DNA of 64,000 nucleotides from JACVRW01 sp963827065 (GTDB lineage Bacteria; Actinomycetota; Thermoleophilia; Solirubrobacterales; Thermoleophilaceae), in NCBI GenBank assembly GCA_963827065.1, contig CAWGZM010000001.1, positions 124,001-188,000 of the forward strand, read 5' to 3'. A model generated the notes under the pieces. The model was given only the letters and a program-made list of their open reading frames with translations, made no database searches and was not told the DNA's origin. The translations under genes were made by a program, and so were the position numbers. The stretch's first letter is position 1; the number at the start of each line of letters is the position of its first letter. Below are positions 49,931 through 58,342 of this stretch, piece by piece.

Positions 49931-50723
49931 GAGCCAATCCTTCCCGGCCCCCGACCCCCCTATTCCCGCGCCGCCGGACCGCGACCGCCGCCGTCGCCGT
50001 AACCGGCATAGGGTGCGAACGGCCGCCGCAGCTCTCGTGATCGTCCCCGTGACGGCCGCGGCCGTCGCGGTCGCCGCGCTCGCAGAAGAGCCCGGCGCCG
50101 GCCTCGCGCGGCTGAGCTTCCCTGACGTCGTGCCGGCTCAGGTCGAGCCGGCGCCGGCGCCGCCGCTCCTGCCGGCGCCACCGGCTGAGCCGCCGATCCG
50201 CTGGCGCCGCTCGACCGCGCTCGGCAGCCACGCCGGCGGGCGGCTCATCAGCGGCGTCCGGCTGCCCGCGGAGCGTGAGACTTTCTTCACCTGGGATCCG
50301 GTGCTGCGGCGCTCGCCCAACCGGCCCTGGCGGCGCTGGGGGACGGACCGGCTCGTGCGCATGGTGTTGAGGGTCGCGCGCGACTTCCGGGCCGCGCACC
50401 CGGAGGCGCAGCGGATGGCGGTCGGCGACCTGAGCCGTCCGCACGGCGGCGACTTCGGCCCGCGCTTCGGCTACATCGGGCACGCGAGCCACCAGAACGG
50501 GCTCGACGTCGACGTGTACTACCCGCGCGCCGACGGCCGCGAGCGCGCGCCGCGCTGGGCCGCGCAGATCGACCGCGAGCTCTCACAGGAGCTGGTCGAC
50601 CGCTTCCTCGCGCTCGGCGCCCAGGTCATCTTCGTAGGGCCGAACACGGGCCTCACCGGCCCATCGGGTCGTGTGCAGGCGCTCGTCAACCACGACAACC
50701 ACCTGCACGTACGGCTTCCCTGA
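49929..50723 (+). CDS. MepA-like penicillin-insensitive murein endopeptidase, membrane-anchored
   Basis: A 264-residue protein of the M74 (MepA) peptidase family, which cleaves D-Ala-mDAP cross-links in peptidoglycan. It has a Lys/Arg-rich N-terminus, an uncleaved-looking helix (TAAAALVIVPVTAAAVAVAAL) and a Pro-rich linker, so it is probably tethered outside the membrane. Catalytic signatures: VGDLSRPHGGDFG, YIGHASHQNGLDVDVYYPR (zinc His and Asp) and the C-terminal VNHDNHLHVR. ATG 49929 is used; a GTG at 49890 would add an unlikely leader. There is no ribosome binding site, and the start overlaps the divergent SRPBCC start. A role in cell-wall remodelling is inferred from the family. Confidence 0.85.
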   Translation: MSQSFPAPDPPIPAPPDRDRRRRRNRHRVRTAAAALVIVPVTAAAVAVAALAEEPGAGLARLSFPDVVPAQVEPAPAPPLLPAPPAEPPIRWRRSTALGSHAGGRLISGVRLPAERETFFTWDPVLRRSPNRPWRRWGTDRLVRMVLRVARDFRAAHPEAQRMAVGDLSRPHGGDFGPRFGYIGHASHQNGLDVDVYYPRADGRERAPRWAAQIDRELSQELVDRFLALGAQVIFVGPNTGLTGPSGRVQALVNHDNHLHVRLP

Positions 50724-50729
50724 GGGCGC

Positions 50730-51176
50730 TCAGCGCGCCAGGCGCGGGCGCGGCGGCTGCGAGAACAGCCTCCAGATGGCGGCCTCGCAGAGGTGCTCGA
50801 CGGCCAGCCCGGCTGCCATGCAGTCCACCTCCAGCGCCGTCGCGAGCCGCGGCGCCGGCGGGAAGCGGTTGAGCGCCACGACACCGTGGACGCGAGCGGC
50901 GAGCGGCCGCTCCTCGATCCAGAGCACGACGAGCGGGGGGACGGAGAGCGGGCGGCCCGAGCGCGGATCGGTGGTCGGCGGAATTGCGCGCACCTCGACC
51001 TCGAGCGTGCCGCCGCTCGTTGGCTGCGCCTGCAGGAAGGCCTCGATCGCCTTCCGTTCCCCGATCACCTCGTTCGTCGTCTCCTCGCGGCCGATCCTGT
51101 CAAGTGGTCGAGGGCGCCCCGCGGTGCGGAGTGCCCTCGCACACCGACCGTATGCGCGCTCGGACGAGAGCGCCAC
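50730..51176 (-). CDS. Hypothetical protein
   Basis: A 148-residue protein I cannot assign to a family. The N-terminal ~40 residues are Arg/Glu-rich with no signal peptide; a compact region (LEVEVRAIPPTTDPRSGRPLSVPP and ALEVDCMAAGLAVEHLCEA) looks like a small soluble domain. The start is uncertain: a later start near VIGERKAIEAF would fit a more compact protein. It lies between the convergent peptidase gene and the small membrane protein of the symporter locus, and its strand matches the latter. Function unknown. Confidence 0.5.
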   Translation of the reverse strand: MALSSERAYGRCARALRTAGRPRPLDRIGREETTNEVIGERKAIEAFLQAQPTSGGTLEVEVRAIPPTTDPRSGRPLSVPPLVVLWIEERPLAARVHGVVALNRFPPAPRLATALEVDCMAAGLAVEHLCEAAIWRLFSQPPRPRLAR

Positions 51177-51211
51177 TCAATCATTCGTCCAGGCCGGCCG
51201 GGACCGCGCGG

Positions 51212-51487
51212 TCAGCCACCGTCCCGCTCCGAGAGCTCCTGGCTGAGCGGCCGGTTGAGAGCCCATCCCCAGAACACAGCGCATGCGATCAGCAAGGCTA
51301 GCCCGACCCAGAGGTTCACGTTCACGCCAGCCGCCTTGTCCTTGTCGGCATCCGACCCGAAGATGCCGGCGAGCAGCAGGATCACCCCGTATACGCCGAG
51401 CAGGCTGCCGATGATCTTGCGGACGTCGAGCAGGTTGGTCGCCCGTTCGACCTGCTCCTCGCTGACGTCCGCTGTGTTCTCCTCCAC
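51212..51487 (-). CDS. Small two-helix membrane protein, symporter partner
   Basis: A 91-residue protein: a Glu-rich cytoplasmic N-terminus (MEENTADVSEEQVERATNLLD), a membrane helix (IIGSLLGVYGVILLLAGIFG), a short loop, a second helix (NLWVGLALLIACAVFWGWAL) and an acidic tail. It is 10 nt downstream of the sodium:solute symporter gene and transcribed with it. Small membrane subunits are known to accompany SSS symporters in other bacteria, which suggests a partner role; that is inference. No family name can be given with confidence. Confidence 0.72.
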   Translation of the reverse strand: MEENTADVSEEQVERATNLLDVRKIIGSLLGVYGVILLLAGIFGSDADKDKAAGVNVNLWVGLALLIACAVFWGWALNRPLSQELSERDGG

Positions 51488-51497
51488 CTTCGGCCTC

Positions 51498-53144
51498 CTA
51501 GATGAAGATGATGTTCAGGATCACGACGAGCGCGATGAGGATCGCGCCGAGTATCTTCGGGCGTCGCCACCACACGCGCTCCTCCGGGGGCGGCTCGGGC
51601 TCCTCGGCGGCCATGCCCCAGACGAGGCCGTCGAGCTCCTGGACCGGCTTCGGCTGCGTGACGAGGCTCACCGCGACGGTCACGATCGCATCGAGGCAGA
51701 AGGCGACGATGGCACCCCAGAAGTCGGCGGCCAGGTCCGACCCGACGTCGAGGTTGCCGCTGGACGTGAGCTGGTGCGTCATGAAGGCGCCGAACGTCCC
51801 GGCCACGATGCCCGCGAAACCGCCCCAGGGCGTCGCGCGCTTCCAGAACATGCCGATGATGAACGTCGCGAACAGCGGCGCGTTGAAGTACGAGAACAGG
51901 AGCTGGACGTAATTCATGATGTTCTCGTAGCCCTTCGCGATGAACGCGGTGCCGATCGATATCAGCACGCCCACGACGGTCGCGAGCCGGCCGAAGAGGA
52001 TGTAGTGGCGCGGGTCGGCGTCGCCCCTGATGTAGTCCTGGTAGAGGTCGTAGGTGACGACCGTGTTGAACGCCGACACGTTCGCCGCGACTCCTGCCAT
52101 GAACGCCGCGAGCAGCGCGGTGACCGCAAGCCCGAGCATGCCCGTCGGGAGGTACTCCACGATCAGCGCCGGGATCGCGTTGTTGTACTCCTGCCCGGCG
52201 GCGGAGCCGGTGCCGAAGCCGGGCACGGTCACGAGCGCGACGAGCCCAGGAACCACGACGATCAGCGGGATGAAGATCTTGGGGAAGGCCCCGATCAGCG
52301 GGGTCCGCTGGGCCGCGTTCAGGTTCTTCGCCGACAGGGCGCGCTGCACCTCGGCGAAGTTCGTCGTCCAGTAGCCGAACGAGAGTACGAAGCCGAGCCC
52401 GAAGACCGTCGAGATCCAGTTCGCGCCGATCGGGTTGTCGCCGCCGATCCCCATGCCTTCCCACGCGTGCAGCCCCGGTTCCCCGAGGGCGCTCTCACGG
52501 ACGCGGTCTGCGAGGCCGGAGAAGCCGCCGACGTCCACGAGCGCGACGATCGTGAGCGGCACGAGCGCCGCGAGGATCACGAAGAACTGCACGACCTCGT
52601 TGTAGATCGCCGACGAGAGCCCGCCCAGCGTGATGTAGGTCAGCACCACGGCGGCCGCGACGAGGATCCCGGTGGTGATCGACCAGCCGAGCATCAGCGA
52701 CAGCACCAGGCCGAGCGCGAACAGGTTGACGCCGCCGATCAGGACCGTCGCGATGGCGAACGAGATCGCGTTGAAGAGGTGGGTCGGCCGGTTGTAGCGC
52801 CGCCGCAGCCACTCCGGCACCGAGCGCACCTTCGCCCCGTAGTAGAACGGCATCATCACGACGCCGAGGAACACCATCGCCGGGATGGCGCCGATCCAGT
52901 AGAAGTGCACCGTCGCCACGCCGTACTGCGCCCCGTTGGCCGCCATCCCGAGGATCTCGAGGGCGCCGAGGTTGGCCGAGATGAACGCCAGCCCCGTGAT
53001 CCAGGCGGGCAGCGAGCGCCCCGACAGGAAAAAGTCCAGGTCCGACTTGATCAGCCGGCGGGCCAGGAAGCCAACGCCGAGGACCGTCACGAAGTAGAGC
53101 CCGATGATCAGGTAGTCGAGCGCAGAGGTGTCGATCCTCAGCAT
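51498..53144 (-). CDS. Sodium:solute symporter (SSS family)
   Basis: A 548-residue symporter with about thirteen to fourteen hydrophobic segments, coupling Na+ entry to uptake of a small solute. Family patterns include DYLIIGLYFVTVLGVGFLARR, DFFLSGRSLPAWITGLAFISA, ALEILGMAANGAQYGVA and KNLNAAQRTPLIGAFPKIF. ATG 53144 has GGGGAG about 6 nt upstream; a GTG-like extension to 53168 is less likely. The C-terminus PEPPPEERVWWRRPKILG lies before the last helix. The solute could be sugar, amino acid, carboxylate or choline-like; sequence alone does not decide. The small membrane protein gene lies directly downstream. Confidence 0.92.
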   Translation of the reverse strand: MLRIDTSALDYLIIGLYFVTVLGVGFLARRLIKSDLDFFLSGRSLPAWITGLAFISANLGALEILGMAANGAQYGVATVHFYWIGAIPAMVFLGVVMMPFYYGAKVRSVPEWLRRRYNRPTHLFNAISFAIATVLIGGVNLFALGLVLSLMLGWSITTGILVAAAVVLTYITLGGLSSAIYNEVVQFFVILAALVPLTIVALVDVGGFSGLADRVRESALGEPGLHAWEGMGIGGDNPIGANWISTVFGLGFVLSFGYWTTNFAEVQRALSAKNLNAAQRTPLIGAFPKIFIPLIVVVPGLVALVTVPGFGTGSAAGQEYNNAIPALIVEYLPTGMLGLAVTALLAAFMAGVAANVSAFNTVVTYDLYQDYIRGDADPRHYILFGRLATVVGVLISIGTAFIAKGYENIMNYVQLLFSYFNAPLFATFIIGMFWKRATPWGGFAGIVAGTFGAFMTHQLTSSGNLDVGSDLAADFWGAIVAFCLDAIVTVAVSLVTQPKPVQELDGLVWGMAAEEPEPPPEERVWWRRPKILGAILIALVVILNIIFI

Positions 53145-53229
53145 GGCCGCTCCCCTACCCCGGACCACTTGCTTCGAATCGCACTATCTCCAGGCGGCTC
53201 TCCCCGGGCGATCTGATACATCTTCCGGC

Positions 53230-53334
53230 GTGGATCGCCGGCTCGCCATCAAGAACCTGCGCACCGCGCTGATCGCGGGCGCGATCTCGCTGGTCGTCTT
53301 CGCGCTGGCCTGGGTCGTGGGGCTCGTCTACTGA
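53230..53334 (+). CDS. 34-residue single-helix membrane miniprotein
   Basis: GTG at 53230 encodes a 34-residue peptide: a basic N-terminus (DRRLAIKNLRTALI), then one hydrophobic helix (AGAISLVVFALAWVVGLVY). The stop overlaps the ATG of the next gene (TGATG), so both are translated together. A TACATC box ends 7 nt before the GTG. Such short helices are common as accessory subunits in haem-copper oxidases, and the next gene is a subunit IV-like protein, so that role is likely but unproven. Confidence 0.6.
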   Translation: MDRRLAIKNLRTALIAGAISLVVFALAWVVGLVY

Positions 53335-53573
53335 TGGCGGAGGAGACGCGCGTCGCGCGCGAGACGCCCGAGCCGCCCGGCGAGCTCATCCACCTCCCCG
53401 GGCCGTCCTATCTGCCGGTGCTGACGGCATTCGGGCTCACCCTCGCGATCACGGGCGTCGTCATCTCGCTCATCTTGACCGTGATCGGGGTGATCCTGAC
53501 GCTGATCGTGGTCGTCAAGTGGATCGGCGAGACGCGCCGCGAGATCTCAGAGCTGCCGCTCGAGCACCACTGA
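53334..53573 (+). CDS. Small membrane protein, cytochrome c oxidase subunit IV-like
   Basis: A 79-residue protein with an acidic, Pro-rich N-terminus (MAEETRVARETPEPPGELIHLPGPSYLPV), two membrane helices (LTAFGLTLAITGVVISLILT and VIGVILTLIVVVKWIGE) and a charged tail. The pattern resembles bacterial oxidase subunit IV proteins. It lies upstream of the caa3-type oxidase genes, though CBS and AraC-type genes are between. It is coupled to the 34-residue peptide. Assignment to subunit IV rests on size, topology and position, not on a definite motif. Confidence 0.65.
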   Translation: MAEETRVARETPEPPGELIHLPGPSYLPVLTAFGLTLAITGVVISLILTVIGVILTLIVVVKWIGETRREISELPLEHH

Positions 53574-53580
53574 GGTCGGC

Positions 53581-54000
53581 TCAGCCCGCGGCGGCGTTCA
53601 GGTCCGACGGCAGTTCGCTGGTCGCGCCGTCCGAGACCCAGCAGCGCACGATGTCGCGCATCGACAGCACGCCGGTCATCTTGCCGCCGTCGACCACGAC
53701 GAGGTGGCGAAAGCCACCCCGGACCATCGCCTCGGCCGCGCGCTCGAGCGACCACTCGGGCGCCGCGAAGACGAGCTCGGGCGAGAGGTGGTCGCCCACG
53801 TGCTCGTCGTCCGGGTTCTCGCCCTTGGCGATCGACTGAAGGACGTCACGCTCGGTCACGATGCCCGGCCCGGGCTGTTCGAGGTCGATCACGACCGCCG
53901 CTCCCACCCCGCGCTCGGCCATCGCCCGGGAGGCCTCTCGCAGCGTGTGACCCGGGTTGACCGTCAGTACGACGTCACTCATCCCCGCTCTGACCTGCAT
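53581..54000 (-). CDS. CBS-domain pair protein
   Basis: A 139-residue protein with two CBS domains, small sensor modules that bind adenosyl nucleotides. CBS1 spans the N-terminal half (TVNPGHTLREASRAMAERGVGAAVVI and GIVTERDVLQSIAKGEN); CBS2 spans the second half (VFAAPEWSLERAAEAMVRGGFRHLVVVD and GVLSMRDIVRCWV). ATG 54000 has AAGGGAG about 5 nt upstream; ATG 53982 is an alternative. Divergent from the AraC-type gene and convergent with the subunit IV-like gene (7 nt between stops). Target protein unknown. Confidence 0.87.
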   Translation of the reverse strand: MQVRAGMSDVVLTVNPGHTLREASRAMAERGVGAAVVIDLEQPGPGIVTERDVLQSIAKGENPDDEHVGDHLSPELVFAAPEWSLERAAEAMVRGGFRHLVVVDGGKMTGVLSMRDIVRCWVSDGATSELPSDLNAAAG

Positions 54001-54021
54001 TCAGCTCCCTTCTGGCCGTTA

Positions 54022-54447
54022 GTGACGATCGGCATAAGCAGAATACCGTTGATCCGGGCGCGCATCCAGGGCGTATCCCTTGGGGAAGTGCGTGATTCGA
54101 CCCTCCACAGGCGGAGCGAGCTGTACTTCGACGCCCTCGAGGTGATGATGCGGGACTACTCCAACGAGGAGCTGTGCCTGACCCGAGTGGCGCGTCAGAT
54201 CGCCACCTCGCGGCGTCAGCTGCAGCGCTCGTTCTCGGAGGCCGGCGGCACCAGCTTCCGGCGCGAGCTGCAGCGCATCCGCATGTCGCGCGCCGCCGAC
54301 CTGCTCCACGACGGGCGCATGTCGGTGCAGGAGGTGGCGGCGGCGGTCGGCTACCGCCAGGCAGCCCAGTTCGCGAAGGCCTTCCGGCGCAGCCACGGCG
54401 CGCCGCCCTCGTCGTTCCGGCACACGAACGGCCGCCTGGCCGCCTGA
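54022..54447 (+). CDS. AraC-type DNA-binding protein (HTH only)
   Basis: About 141 residues with an AraC/XylS helix-turn-helix pair at the C-terminus: EELCLTRVARQIATSRRQLQRSFSEAGGTSFRRELQRIRMSRAADLL and MSVQEVAAAVGYRQAAQFAKAFRRSHGAPPSSFR. The usual N-terminal sugar-binding domain is missing, so it may act as a constitutive or partner-controlled regulator. The start is uncertain: GTG 54022 is a weak choice, GTG 54088 a shorter alternative. It lies between CBS and the caa3 operon, 48 nt upstream of it, and is a candidate regulator of those genes. Confidence 0.78.
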   Translation: MTIGISRIPLIRARIQGVSLGEVRDSTLHRRSELYFDALEVMMRDYSNEELCLTRVARQIATSRRQLQRSFSEAGGTSFRRELQRIRMSRAADLLHDGRMSVQEVAAAVGYRQAAQFAKAFRRSHGAPPSSFRHTNGRLAA

Positions 54448-54481
54448 CCGGCGGCGCGTCGCAGCCAGCGGACGGGTCAAA

Positions 54482-54487
54482 TAAACT
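54482..54487 (+). promoter_or_regulatory. -10 box of the caa3 oxidase operon (leaderless)
   Basis: TAAACT ends 8 nt before the GTG start of the COX2-cytochrome c gene. No good -35 is seen at the usual spacing, so an activator may be needed. Prediction only. Confidence 0.35.
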
Positions 54488-54495
54488 CGCGCGCC

Positions 54496-55617
54496 GTGAG
54501 CGAGAGGGAGCCGATCGCGCAGGACACGGCCAAGGGGCCGCCCGAGACCGATCCGCGCCTCGAGGGCGAGAAGCACCCGGTCGCGCGAATGATCGCCATC
54601 GGCGTAATCGCGTCGCTGATCGGGATCGCCATCACCCTCCTGATCGACTGGTTCCCGACGAGCGCCTCGGGTGCCGCGGGTGACATAGACACGCTCTACG
54701 ACGTCCTGCTGATCTGCTCGGTCCCGGTCTTCGTGCTCGTCATGACGATCGCGATCTACTCGGTCGTCCGCTTCCGCGCGAAGCCCGGCGACATGGGCGA
54801 CGGCCCGCCGATCCACGGCAACACGCGGCTCGAGGTCATCTGGGTGACGATCCCGTTCATCATGGTCACCGCGCTCGCCATCTACGGCTGGATCGTGCTC
54901 GACGACATCGAGGCCAAGGCGCAGGACGAGATGGTCGTGAACGTGACCGGCCAGCAGTTCACATGGACGTTCGAGTATCCCCGGCAGAACGTCAACTCGA
55001 ACGAGCTCGTGCTGCCCGTCGACCGGCCGATCGAATTCAAGATCAAGACGAAGGACGTGCTGCACTCGTTCTGGGTGCCGGAGTTCCGGCTCAAGTCGGA
55101 TGCCGTACCGGGGCTCACCACGATCATTCGCCTTGAACCCGACCGGGTCGGGCGCTACGAGGTGGTGTGCGCCGAGCTATGCGGCCTCGGCCACTCGACG
55201 ATGCGCCAGTTCGTGCGGGTGCTGCCGGGGGACGACTTCGACGGCTGGGTCGAGAAGCAGCGCCAGGAGGGCGAAGGCGGCGCGCCGGCCGGCGAGAGCG
55301 GCGAGGGCGAGGGCGCGAGCGGCGGGGGCGGGGGCGGAGGTGGCGGCGCGGCCGCCGACGGCGAGCAGATCTTCACCGCCCAGGGCTGCGGATCCTGTCA
55401 CACGCTCGCGGCAGCGGGCGCGAGCGGGACGGTAGGTCCCGACCTCGGCAAGCTCGAGAACACCGACGAGGCCTTCGTGCGGGAGTCGATCGTCGACCCG
55501 TCCGCCGAGGTCGAGCAGGGTTTCCCCGACGGCGTGATGCCCGCCGACTTCGGCGACAAGCTCTCGCCTGAGGAGCTCGACGCGCTCGTGAAGTACCTTC
55601 TGGAGTCGCAGGAATGA
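54496..55617 (+). CDS. Cytochrome c oxidase subunit II with fused cytochrome c domain (caa3 type)
   Basis: A 373-residue COX2. Two membrane helices (MIAIGVIASLIGIAITLLI and VTIPFIMVTALAIYGWIVL) precede the CuA domain (His in DVLHSFWVPEF; CAELCGLGHSTM). A low-complexity Gly/Glu/Ser linker of about 40 residues (GAPAGESGEGEGASGG) joins it to a C-terminal class I cytochrome c domain with CGSCH (haem) and a likely Met ligand in GVMPADFGDKL. A fused haem lets it take electrons directly from the bc1 complex or membrane cytochromes. GTG start at 54496. Stop overlaps the COX1 ATG by 4 nt (ATGA). Confidence 0.94.
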   Translation: MSEREPIAQDTAKGPPETDPRLEGEKHPVARMIAIGVIASLIGIAITLLIDWFPTSASGAAGDIDTLYDVLLICSVPVFVLVMTIAIYSVVRFRAKPGDMGDGPPIHGNTRLEVIWVTIPFIMVTALAIYGWIVLDDIEAKAQDEMVVNVTGQQFTWTFEYPRQNVNSNELVLPVDRPIEFKIKTKDVLHSFWVPEFRLKSDAVPGLTTIIRLEPDRVGRYEVVCAELCGLGHSTMRQFVRVLPGDDFDGWVEKQRQEGEGGAPAGESGEGEGASGGGGGGGGGAAADGEQIFTAQGCGSCHTLAAAGASGTVGPDLGKLENTDEAFVRESIVDPSAEVEQGFPDGVMPADFGDKLSPEELDALVKYLLESQE

Positions 55618-57527
55618 CGCTCACCCGGAAGCTCCTGTCACCAGGCTGGTATCGCGCCGTGCTCGGCACCGTGGGCGGCTTCGCTTTCGGCATGGCCATC
55701 GTGGTCGTCGTCCGCTCCCTCTACGGCTGGGACCCGGTCGTCGACTGGAACGCGATCATCACTGTCGGCGCCCTGATCGCCGCGCCGTTCGGCTACCTGG
55801 TCGGGATCGGCTGCTTCGACTACTGGTTCCGCTGGGCCTCGGGCGCCCCGACCATCCCCGAGGACCACTCGGGCCACGGCGCCAAGACGTGGAAGGACTA
55901 CTTCCGCGTCAACACCGACCACAAGGTCATCGGCATCCAATACATCGTCACGACGATGTTCTTCTTCGTCGCCGGTGGGCTCATGGCCATGTTGATGCGC
56001 GCGGAGCTCGCCCAGCCGGGGACGCAGTTCGTGGACCCGAACACGTTCAACGGCCTGTTCTCGGTCCACGCCTCGCTGATGATCTTCCTGTTCATCATCC
56101 CGGTCTTCGCCGGGATCGCGAACTACGTGATCCCGCTGATGATCGGCGCGCCGGACATGGCGTTCCCGCGCCTGAACGCCCTGTCGTTCTGGATGCTGCC
56201 GATCGGCGGCGTGATGATGCTCTGCTCGTACTTCGCCGAGGGCGGCGCCTTCGCGACCGGCTGGACGGCCTACGCGCCGCTCTCCACCGAGACGCCGCTC
56301 GGGCAGCAGTTCTTCACGGTCGGCGTGCAGTTCGCGGGCGCCTCCTCGATCGCGACGGCGCTCAACTTCCTGGTCACGATCATCACCATGCGCGCGCCGG
56401 GCATGACGTTCTGGCGCATGCCGCTGCTGGTGTGGGCGAACTTCACGACCTCGCTGCTGGTCGTGATCGCAACGCCGTTCATCGCCGGCTCGCAGTTCAT
56501 GGTGCTGCTCGACCGCACACTGGGAACGCAGTTCTTCGACCCCGCGGCGAACGGCGACGTGCTCATGTACCAGCACGTCTTCTGGTTCTACTCGCACCCA
56601 GCCGTCTACATCATGATGCTGCCCGGCTTCGGGATCATCAGCGAGGTCATCTCGACGCACGCGCGCAAGCCGGTGTTCGGCTACCGGATGATGGCCTTCT
56701 CACTGGTCGCGATCGTGATCCTCGGCTTCACGGTCTGGGCGCATCACATGTTCGTGTCCGGCATGCAGGCCTGGCTGCGAATACCGATGATGATCACGAC
56801 GATGCTCATCGCCGTACCGACGGGCATCAAGATCTTCTCCTGGCTCGCCACGCTCTGGAGAGGGGTGATCCACCTCAGAACGCCGCTGCTGTTCGCGCTC
56901 GGCTTCATCACGATGTTCACCCTGGGCGGGATCAGCGGCATCATGCTCGCCGTCGTGCCGTTCGACATCTACGTGTCGGACACCTACTTCATCGTCGCCC
57001 ACATCCACTACGTGCTGTTCGGCGGCTCGGTGTTCACGATCTTCGCCGGGCTCTACCACTGGTTCCCGAAGATGACCGGGCGGATGTACGACGAGACGCT
57101 TGGGCGCATCCACTTCTGGCTGTCGTTCATCTTCTTCAACCTCACCTTCGGCCCGATGCACCTGGTGGGCATCGACGGCATGCCGAGGCGGGTGGCCGAC
57201 TACGCCGAGCAGTACGCGACCTGGAACGCGATCATCTCGATCTCGGCCTTCATCTTCGGCCTGTCGTTCCTGATCTTCCTCTACAACATGGTCGCCTCGT
57301 GGCGGCACGGCCCGGCCGCGCCGGGCAACCCCTGGCGCGCCCACTCGATCGAGTGGCAGGTCTCCTCGCCGCCGCCGGTCTTCAACTTCGACGAGATCCC
57401 GACTGTGGTAGGCGGCCCCTACGAGTACGGCGTCCCCGGCGCGGTGCACGCCGTGTTCAAGGAGAAGCAGCCGGCGGCGGTGCCCGCCCCGGCAGGCGGA
57501 GGCGGGGCTCCCCCGCCGGCTGAATGA
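55614..57527 (+). CDS. Cytochrome c oxidase subunit I, A2-type
   Basis: A 637-residue catalytic subunit. The motif FWFYSHPAVYIMMLPGFG has Tyr-Ser in place of the Glu of the A1 type, the hallmark of A2 haem-copper oxidases, which relay protons without the D-channel Glu. WAHHMFVSG supplies the CuB His pair and VAHIHYVLFGG the haem ligands. An extra ~95-residue N-terminus holds two helices (GTVGGFAFGMAIVVVVRSLYG and AIITVGALIAAPFGYLVGIG) not seen in the other COX1; such a fused segment may replace a subunit. A Pro/Gly/Ala-rich C-terminal tail is also present. Tightly coupled to the neighbours. Confidence 0.95.
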   Translation: MTLTRKLLSPGWYRAVLGTVGGFAFGMAIVVVVRSLYGWDPVVDWNAIITVGALIAAPFGYLVGIGCFDYWFRWASGAPTIPEDHSGHGAKTWKDYFRVNTDHKVIGIQYIVTTMFFFVAGGLMAMLMRAELAQPGTQFVDPNTFNGLFSVHASLMIFLFIIPVFAGIANYVIPLMIGAPDMAFPRLNALSFWMLPIGGVMMLCSYFAEGGAFATGWTAYAPLSTETPLGQQFFTVGVQFAGASSIATALNFLVTIITMRAPGMTFWRMPLLVWANFTTSLLVVIATPFIAGSQFMVLLDRTLGTQFFDPAANGDVLMYQHVFWFYSHPAVYIMMLPGFGIISEVISTHARKPVFGYRMMAFSLVAIVILGFTVWAHHMFVSGMQAWLRIPMMITTMLIAVPTGIKIFSWLATLWRGVIHLRTPLLFALGFITMFTLGGISGIMLAVVPFDIYVSDTYFIVAHIHYVLFGGSVFTIFAGLYHWFPKMTGRMYDETLGRIHFWLSFIFFNLTFGPMHLVGIDGMPRRVADYAEQYATWNAIISISAFIFGLSFLIFLYNMVASWRHGPAAPGNPWRAHSIEWQVSSPPPVFNFDEIPTVVGGPYEYGVPGAVHAVFKEKQPAAVPAPAGGGGAPPPAE

Positions 57528-58342
57528 AGCGGATCCTCGTAGTCGCCAACGAGACGGTGGCCGGACGGCCGCTGATCGACGCCGTCAAGCGCCGCGCCGG
57601 CGATGACGATGACGTGCGCGTCCACGTCATCTGCCCGCAGAACGAGCCCAAGCACGGCTTCGTCGTGCACGACGAGCACATCCGCGACGCCGCCCAGAAC
57701 CGGCTCGAGATGACGCTCGCGCTGCTCCGCGAGGCCGGCATCGAGGCCACCGGGGAGATCATGGACCCCGATCCCTACTCGGCGGTGATGGACGCGCTCG
57801 GCGAGCAGGACTACGACGAGATCGTCGTCTCGACGCATCCCGAGACGCGCTCCGGCTGGCTCCGGCAGGGGCTCGTAGACCGGCTCGCGCGGGCCACTCG
57901 CCGCGACGTCGAGCACGTGGTCGTGGACCTCGACAGCGAGCGCGACGACGTCAAGCGTACGCTCGTCGTCGCGAACCAGACGGTCGGCGGCCAGGCGCTG
58001 CTCGACGCGCTCAAGGCGAAGGCGGCCGAGGAGCCGCGGCGCTTCATCGTGATCTGCCCGGCGTCCAGCAACGGGGACTCGGATGGCGGCGACGCCCACG
58101 AGCGACTCGCCCACACGCTCAAGGAGCTGCAGGACGCGGGCCTCGAGGCCGTCGGCCAGGTCGTCCACCCCGATCCCTACACGGCGATCCAGAACGCGCT
58201 CCAGTTCTACGGGCCCGACGACATCGTCATCTCGACCTTCCCGGAGACGCGCTCCGGCTGGCTGCGGGCGGACCTGATCGGGCGCGTTCAGGCCTCGACG
58301 GGCAAGCCCGTCGAGCACATCGTGAGCGAGGAGGGCGCCTGA
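57524..58342 (+). CDS. Duplicated USP-like (universal stress-type) protein in oxidase operon
   Basis: A 272-residue soluble protein made of two similar ~135-residue halves. Each has a Rossmann-like start (KRILVVANETVAGRPLIDAV; KRTLVVANQTVGGQALLDAL) and the near-identical ends VVSTHPETRSGWLRQGLVDR and VISTFPETRSGWLRADLIGR. This matches the universal-stress-protein fold without a clear ATP-binding GxxGxxxxS motif. ATGA overlap with COX1 upstream and TGATG with COX3 downstream place it firmly in the oxidase operon. An assembly, sensing or regulatory role at the oxidase is inference. I find no named family beyond USP-like. Confidence 0.75.
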   Translation: MKRILVVANETVAGRPLIDAVKRRAGDDDDVRVHVICPQNEPKHGFVVHDEHIRDAAQNRLEMTLALLREAGIEATGEIMDPDPYSAVMDALGEQDYDEIVVSTHPETRSGWLRQGLVDRLARATRRDVEHVVVDLDSERDDVKRTLVVANQTVGGQALLDALKAKAAEEPRRFIVICPASSNGDSDGGDAHERLAHTLKELQDAGLEAVGQVVHPDPYTAIQNALQFYGPDDIVISTFPETRSGWLRADLIGRVQASTGKPVEHIVSEEGA

